From Propionibacteriaceae bacterium (GTDB taxonomy: Bacteria > Actinomycetota > Actinomycetes > Propionibacteriales > Propionibacteriaceae), in assembly GCA_009781325.1 (NCBI GenBank), contig WQYJ01000112.1, forward strand, positions 1 to 6,850: DNA of 6,850 nt. The letters are read 5' to 3'. How positions within the stretch are numbered: position 1 is the first letter of the stretch; each line of letters begins with the position of its first letter. The notes below the pieces were generated by a model. That model ran no database searches and was not told the origin of the DNA. It saw nothing but the letters and a program-made list of their open reading frames with translations. Shown here piece after piece: positions 5,841 through 6,850 of the stretch. The translations under genes were made by a program, and so were the position numbers.

Positions 5841-6680
5841 GTGGCCGAGCAAACCGACGCCCTCATTGATCTGCCCGAACCCGGACCCCGTGACCCGGCT
5901 CAAACCGAAGCCTTTGTCATTGCGATGTGTAACCAAAAGGGCGGTGTCGGAAAAACGACCACCACGATTAATCTGGGTGCGGCTTTGGCTGAACTCGGGC
6001 GTCGGGTTCTGCTGATTGATTTCGATCCGCAAGGCTCACTGTCGGTGGGTTTGGGGATCAACCCGCACGCTTTGGAAGCCTCAATCTATGATCTGCTGAT
6101 GGTGCGAGGAACCGACCCTGCTTCACTTGTGCTGAACTCAAAGATCCTAGGTCTCGACGTGATGCCGGCCAATATCGACCTATCGGCTGCAGAAGTACAA
6201 CTGGTGTCTGAGGTGGCCAGAGAGCACACCTTGAGCCGGGTCATTGCTCCGCTGAAGAAGAACTACGACGTCATCTTGATTGACTGCGCCCCATCTTTGG
6301 GTCTTCTCACTGTCAACGCCCTGACAAGCGCAGACGGCGTGCTTATTCCACTAGAGAGTGAATTCTTTGCCCTGCGCGGTGTCGCGATGCTCACCGATAC
6401 GATCTCGAAGGTCCAAGAAAGACTGAATAACAAACTTGAACTCATTGGCATCTTGGGTACGATGTTTGACCCGCGGACCCTCCATAACAAGGAGGTCCTC
6501 GAAAGAGTCCAAGAAGCCTTTGGTGAGGTGGTCTTCACCACGAAGATCCGCCGTACGGTGAAATTCCCGGAGACCACCGTCGCCGGTGAACCGATCACCA
6601 CCTATGCTCCGCGCTCACCTGCTGCGAAACAGTATCGTGATCTTGCCAGGGAGGTGCTTGCTCGATGCCCAGCCGCGTAA
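5841..6680 (+). CDS. parA: ParA/Soj-family chromosome-partitioning ATPase
   Basis: The protein has 279 residues. After a 22-residue flexible lead rich in Pro and acidic residues, the ATPase fold starts at about residue 24. The deviant Walker A motif is KGGVGKTT (33-40, signature Lys34-equivalent K33 and catalytic K38). Walker A' is LLIDFDPQG (D60, D62) and Walker B is VILIDCAPS (D148). The C-terminal half carries the conserved KIRRTVKFPE and APRSPAAKQYRDLA blocks of Soj-like proteins. There is no N-terminal helix-turn-helix, so it is the chromosomal (type Ib-like) form rather than a P1-type plasmid repressor. ParA dimers bind DNA with ATP and move partner complexes by cycles of hydrolysis. 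The downstream gene overlaps it by 16 bp, implying translational coupling. In many actinobacteria a ParA of this kind lies near scpA and scpB, and I expect those beyond the window. It is probably not the oriC-proximal parAB copy, but that cannot be decided here. Confidence 0.92.
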   Translation: MAEQTDALIDLPEPGPRDPAQTEAFVIAMCNQKGGVGKTTTTINLGAALAELGRRVLLIDFDPQGSLSVGLGINPHALEASIYDLLMVRGTDPASLVLNSKILGLDVMPANIDLSAAEVQLVSEVAREHTLSRVIAPLKKNYDVILIDCAPSLGLLTVNALTSADGVLIPLESEFFALRGVAMLTDTISKVQERLNNKLELIGILGTMFDPRTLHNKEVLERVQEAFGEVVFTTKIRRTVKFPETTVAGEPITTYAPRSPAAKQYRDLAREVLARCPAA

Positions 6681-6850
6681 ACCTTCCTGGGGCTGAGGAA
6701 CTCTTTCGAGCAACAGGGGCCAAACCAGCAGAAGAAGCCGAGGGCATGGCCTCCGGGCGGGTACGCCACGACGAGAAAATCACGGTCTATGTGTCCAATG
6801 ACGAGTTAATTGCTCTTGAAGATGCCCGGTTGGCTCTACGCAAGGCTGGG
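6665..6850 (+). CDS. ParA-linked small protein, possible ribbon-helix-helix DNA-binding partner (3' end missing)
   Basis: The frame starts with ATG at 6665 inside the end of parA (16-bp overlap) and stays open to the window edge, giving 62 residues. An AGGGAGGT ribosome site lies 9 bp upstream, within the parA coding sequence. The N-terminal 35 residues are charged and probably disordered (LPGAEELFRATG, then a Glu/Ala run). From residue 31 comes GRVRHDEKITVYVSNDEL and a helix ALEDARLALRK. A short beta strand (KITVYV) followed by an alpha helix starting at Ser/Asn-Asp-Glu is the pattern of a ribbon-helix-helix protein. From memory, conserved proteins with an RHDEKITVY segment follow parA in many actinobacteria. 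A role as the DNA-binding partner of ParA is inferred from position and fold pattern. The missing C-terminus limits certainty. Confidence 0.72.
   Translation, partial: MPSRVNLPGAEELFRATGAKPAEEAEGMASGRVRHDEKITVYVSNDELIALEDARLALRKAG

Noticed and set aside
1..6850. Mobile element, defence system, CRISPR array, tRNA or riboswitch.
   Set aside because: I saw no transposase, terminal inverted repeats, spaced repeat array, cloverleaf or known aptamer core; all gaps between genes are under 180 bp and are described above.

Overview
The window looks like chromosomal DNA of an actinobacterium (Actinomycetota) of moderate GC content, possibly in or near the Actinomycetaceae. The clues are an LpdA-type NAD(P)H quinone dehydrogenase like that of mycobacteria, a surface protein ending in an LAxTG-like (here VAKTG) sorting signal, a single-chain Wzz plus tyrosine-kinase protein, and a ParA gene overlapping a small gene of a type seen next to scpA/scpB in many actinobacteria. 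The genus cannot be fixed from this window. No tRNA, rRNA, CRISPR array, transposase or integrase was seen.

Layout, left to right: (1) 2-1096 (+), the 3' three quarters of a flavoprotein disulfide-reductase-fold dehydrogenase (LpdA type). (2) 1236-3053 (+), a secreted, cell-wall-anchored calcineurin-like phosphoesterase resembling purple acid phosphatases, preceded by two identical 11-bp direct repeats 22 bp apart and followed by a clear intrinsic terminator. (3) 3183-3656 (+), an unrecognised four-helix membrane protein. (4) 3631-4194 (-), a low-molecular-weight protein tyrosine phosphatase whose end overlaps gene 3. (5) 4372-5781 (+), a bacterial tyrosine (BY) kinase with a Wzz chain-length domain, divergent from the phosphatase across a 177-bp control region. 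(6) 5841-6680 (+), a ParA/Soj ATPase. (7) 6665-6850 (+), the start of a small gene overlapping parA.

Functionally, genes 4 and 5 form a kinase/phosphatase pair of the Wzc/Wzb kind, which usually controls export and chain length of a capsule or exopolysaccharide. No glycosyltransferase or flippase gene lies beside them here. Genes 6 and 7 look like a translationally coupled chromosome-partitioning pair. The BY-kinase and ParA are both deviant Walker A P-loop ATPases and lie 59 bp apart in the same direction. That makes a link between envelope polysaccharide synthesis and chromosome segregation worth considering, but nothing in the sequence proves it. Most genes belong to well-known families. 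The less ordinary elements are the repeat-bearing promoter of the phosphoesterase, its altered metal-site motif, the unknown membrane protein, and the kinase/ParA neighbourhood.
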